Assembly: GCA_003818595.1 (NCBI GenBank)
Contig: RPQV01000126.1
Coordinates: 1 to 8,326 of the forward strand
Direction of reading: 5' to 3'
DNA length: 8,326 nt
From: Calditrichota bacterium
GTDB taxonomy: Bacteria; Zhuqueibacterota; Zhuqueibacteria; Residuimicrobiales; Krinioviventaceae
In this document: piece after piece, positions 6,369-8,326 of the stretch
Layout: every line of letters starts with the position of its first letter
How positions within the stretch are numbered: position 1 is the stretch's first letter
Made by a program: the position numbers and the translations under genes
The notes under the pieces: generated by a model
Told to the model about the DNA's origin: nothing
What the model saw: the letters and a program-made list of their open reading frames with translations, nothing else
Databases searched by the model: none

Positions 6369-8326
6369 ATGAAATCAATTCTGGTATTTGCGCTCTTTTG
6401 TCTATTATCTTTGACCTTAAATGGACAGCCATATTATGGATCCAACTTTACAGATATCGGAATCGGGACGCGCCAGAACGGCCTCGCACGATCAATTACC
6501 GGTGCCTATGACCAGGCATATCATATTTTCTACAATCCCGGCGGACTCGGATTCAACCGCCGATTTCAAGTCTCGGCCGATTATACAAAATGGATTGCCG
6601 AAACATCCCACTATTCATTCCAATGGACGGGACAGAAACAATTTGTCGGCAGTCGGAAATCGACCTTGGGCGTCGGACTTGTCTACTTGGGCATGCCTGA
6701 ATGGGACAGTACCGATGGACTGCAATCGCCGGTATCAGCGCAGTCACTGGTGTTTGCGGTTTCTGCTGCTCAACGGCTGGATTGGCTGCCGTTAATCGGT
6801 GAGCATGTTTCGCTGGGAGTATCACTAAAAGGCGTTTCAAGTACTTTGGCTCAATCGTCTGCATTTGGATCGTTTCTTGATTACGGTTTGATGTTGCGAA
6901 CTGGAAGAGCGGAGGTGAATTGGGGAGTTTTTAAATACTTGGAAATCTTGTTCGGCTTTGCGGCGCAGAATGCAGAGCTCTTGCCGCTCAAGTTTCTCAG
7001 TGAACGGACTACCATTCCGATGCTGAAAAGATTCGGTTTTTCGCTCAATTGCGGCACGCATGAAACCTACAGCCTTTCAATCAGCACTGCGCTCCATCAG
7101 TATGAACATTTCGGAAATGCATTCGCCTTGGGTGGTGAATTTTGGTGGAGGAATTTGATCGGGATTCGTGCCGGATATGAATCCAGACGTCATGTCGGCG
7201 GTTTCAGTTTCAGCGCGGGGCTACGCCTCGGCAGCCGCAATCTGCCTCTTCTGCTGCCGATCCGATCCAACCGGGATTTGACGGCTGATTTTTGCCACTC
7301 AGGCAGCGGGGACATTCTAAATGATGTGAACCGTGCCGGATTGAGCCTTTTTGTCAGCGGACCGGAGCCTTTTGCATTGACAAGACCGGCAGATCAGGAA
7401 ACGATAACAGGAACTCAGATTAACCTGTCGGTGCAGGAGACAAGTGATCCTGATCCTTGGGATGAAATACGCTTCTATCTGATCATGGATGCCGACAAAG
7501 GTCATTTTGATCAAGCCGTGAATATGGCGAAAAGCAATTTTGCAGAATTTGTTTCAACTTATCAACCCACATCCGAAGATGATATGAACAGCCGCTCAGA
7601 GGAATTGCGCAACAAGCTGATCATCTGTCGTAAAACCGATCATCCGCAAGCCATGAATCTGGAGTTGTCCCCCGATAAATTCTGCTCCTATTACTGGACC
7701 GTCTTGGCGGTTGATCTGGATAATCATGTGCAGGTAGCTCACGGCTCTGACTATTTTCGCACCATTCATATTTCGCGCCCTCAGCTGACAGTTGAAGATA
7801 TTTATCTTCAATATGACCCCCTGATAAAGGGGCGCAGCGATGACAGACAGGGAGAAATTTGTGTAAAGCTTGCCAATAAGGGCCAAGTCGAAACGCCGAT
7901 TTATAAATTATCGGTTTTCATCGCCCGGCAGCAGAATGAGAAAGAAATAAACCAGCTTAAAAATCAGCTGAGAGAGGGAAGGATAGGAAAGATTTGGGGG
8001 GAGGAATTCATCGAACCCCTATCAGCAGGTGATTCGATCACCATTAAATTAGATGATACCTGGCGGGTACCTGAATCAGAATGGGGTGAACATCTCGCTT
8101 ATGCAAAGGTTGAAATAAATGATCCCAACATTCACCCCGATCTTGATCATATCGCGCAGAGAAAAAATGAGCAGTTTCAGCCGCTGTTCACTGTGCCGCG
8201 ATGGCAGGAAGATGTGGTCAGGATTCCCCGGCAGGATTTATTTAATGTGACCACTATACAATTTACAGAAATTCAAATTCCGGTTTTACCTGTTGTTTTT
8301 TTCCCGGCAAACGCTTCAGAAATATC
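6369..8326 (+). CDS. PorV/PorQ-type outer-membrane barrel with periplasmic CARDB-like region (runs off the right edge)
   Basis: From ATG 6369 the frame is open for 652 codons to the window end with no stop. Residues 1-19 are a signal peptide (LNG, cut before Gln20). The mature start, IGIGTRQNGLARSITG then AYHIFYNPGGLGF (48-62), fits the PorV/PorQ family signature 'GARALGMGGAFVA...YYNPAGLA'. Alternating strands with aromatic ends continue to about 290, ending FSFSAGLRLGS, as expected for a 14-strand-type barrel of usual PorV size. Residues 330-470 look Ig/fibronectin-like (FALTRPADQETITGTQINLS; YYWTVLAVDLDNHV). Residues 470-607 resemble CARDB (PQLTVEDIYL; VKLANKGQV; EPLSAGDSITIKL). The last residues, IQIPVLPVVFFPANASEI, resemble the opening of OmpA-like peptidoglycan-binding domains. 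PorV is the type IX shuttle that handles cargo with C-terminal sorting domains; this protein is longer than a plain PorV and may be an anchored outer-membrane partner of the upstream protein. Barrel family is well supported; the OmpA reading is inferred from the edge. Confidence 0.88.
   Translation, partial: MKSILVFALFCLLSLTLNGQPYYGSNFTDIGIGTRQNGLARSITGAYDQAYHIFYNPGGLGFNRRFQVSADYTKWIAETSHYSFQWTGQKQFVGSRKSTLGVGLVYLGMPEWDSTDGLQSPVSAQSLVFAVSAAQRLDWLPLIGEHVSLGVSLKGVSSTLAQSSAFGSFLDYGLMLRTGRAEVNWGVFKYLEILFGFAAQNAELLPLKFLSERTTIPMLKRFGFSLNCGTHETYSLSISTALHQYEHFGNAFALGGEFWWRNLIGIRAGYESRRHVGGFSFSAGLRLGSRNLPLLLPIRSNRDLTADFCHSGSGDILNDVNRAGLSLFVSGPEPFALTRPADQETITGTQINLSVQETSDPDPWDEIRFYLIMDADKGHFDQAVNMAKSNFAEFVSTYQPTSEDDMNSRSEELRNKLIICRKTDHPQAMNLELSPDKFCSYYWTVLAVDLDNHVQVAHGSDYFRTIHISRPQLTVEDIYLQYDPLIKGRSDDRQGEICVKLANKGQVETPIYKLSVFIARQQNEKEINQLKNQLREGRIGKIWGEEFIEPLSAGDSITIKLDDTWRVPESEWGEHLAYAKVEINDPNIHPDLDHIAQRKNEQFQPLFTVPRWQEDVVRIPRQDLFNVTTIQFTEIQIPVLPVVFFPANASEI

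Noticed and set aside
6421..6795. Plus-strand open frame of 124 codons
   Set aside because: It is another frame inside the PorV-like gene, whose signal peptide and barrel motifs are in the frame starting at 6369.

Overview
The window looks like chromosomal DNA from a Gram-negative bacterium of the wider Fibrobacterota-Chlorobiota-Bacteroidota (FCB) assemblage or a related candidate lineage such as KSB1 or Calditrichota. This is inferred from three traits: a PorV/PorQ-type outer-membrane barrel, a C-terminal FlgD/type IX-like sorting domain, and four signal peptides that all seem to be cut just before a glutamine (the 'Bacteroidetes Q-rule'). I could not run a taxonomic search.

The layout is two divergent transcription units around an intergenic region of about 800 bases. 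On the minus strand, a GH123-like DUF4091 protein (396-2234) is followed two bases later by a DUF5107 protein (393 to beyond base 1). The two are translationally coupled and probably act on carbohydrate outside the cytoplasm. On the plus strand, a 1103-residue secreted multidomain protein (3041-6352; DUF11, CARDB, VWA, DUF11, FlgD-like C-terminus) is followed 16 bases later by an outer-membrane protein (6369 to beyond 8326). That second protein starts with a PorV-like barrel, continues with Ig-like and CARDB-like segments, and appears to enter an OmpA-like domain at the window edge. It runs off the window without a stop codon, so an ORF caller that needs a stop misses it.

Every protein in the window carries a signal peptide, so this is an envelope and cell-surface region. 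The plus-strand pair reads as a cargo or surface protein with its outer-membrane partner. The VWA domain has lost most of its metal-site residues, and the DUF4091 protein has Asn where the GH123 catalytic Asp is expected, so both may bind rather than follow the textbook mechanism.

The intergenic region (2235-3040) has no convincing complete gene. It holds a candidate promoter and a leader inverted repeat for the minus unit, an extended -10 promoter candidate for the plus unit, a terminator-like hairpin facing the minus direction with no gene to serve, and a short protein-like frame that may be a gene remnant. I saw no tRNA, rRNA, CRISPR array, insertion sequence or phage gene.
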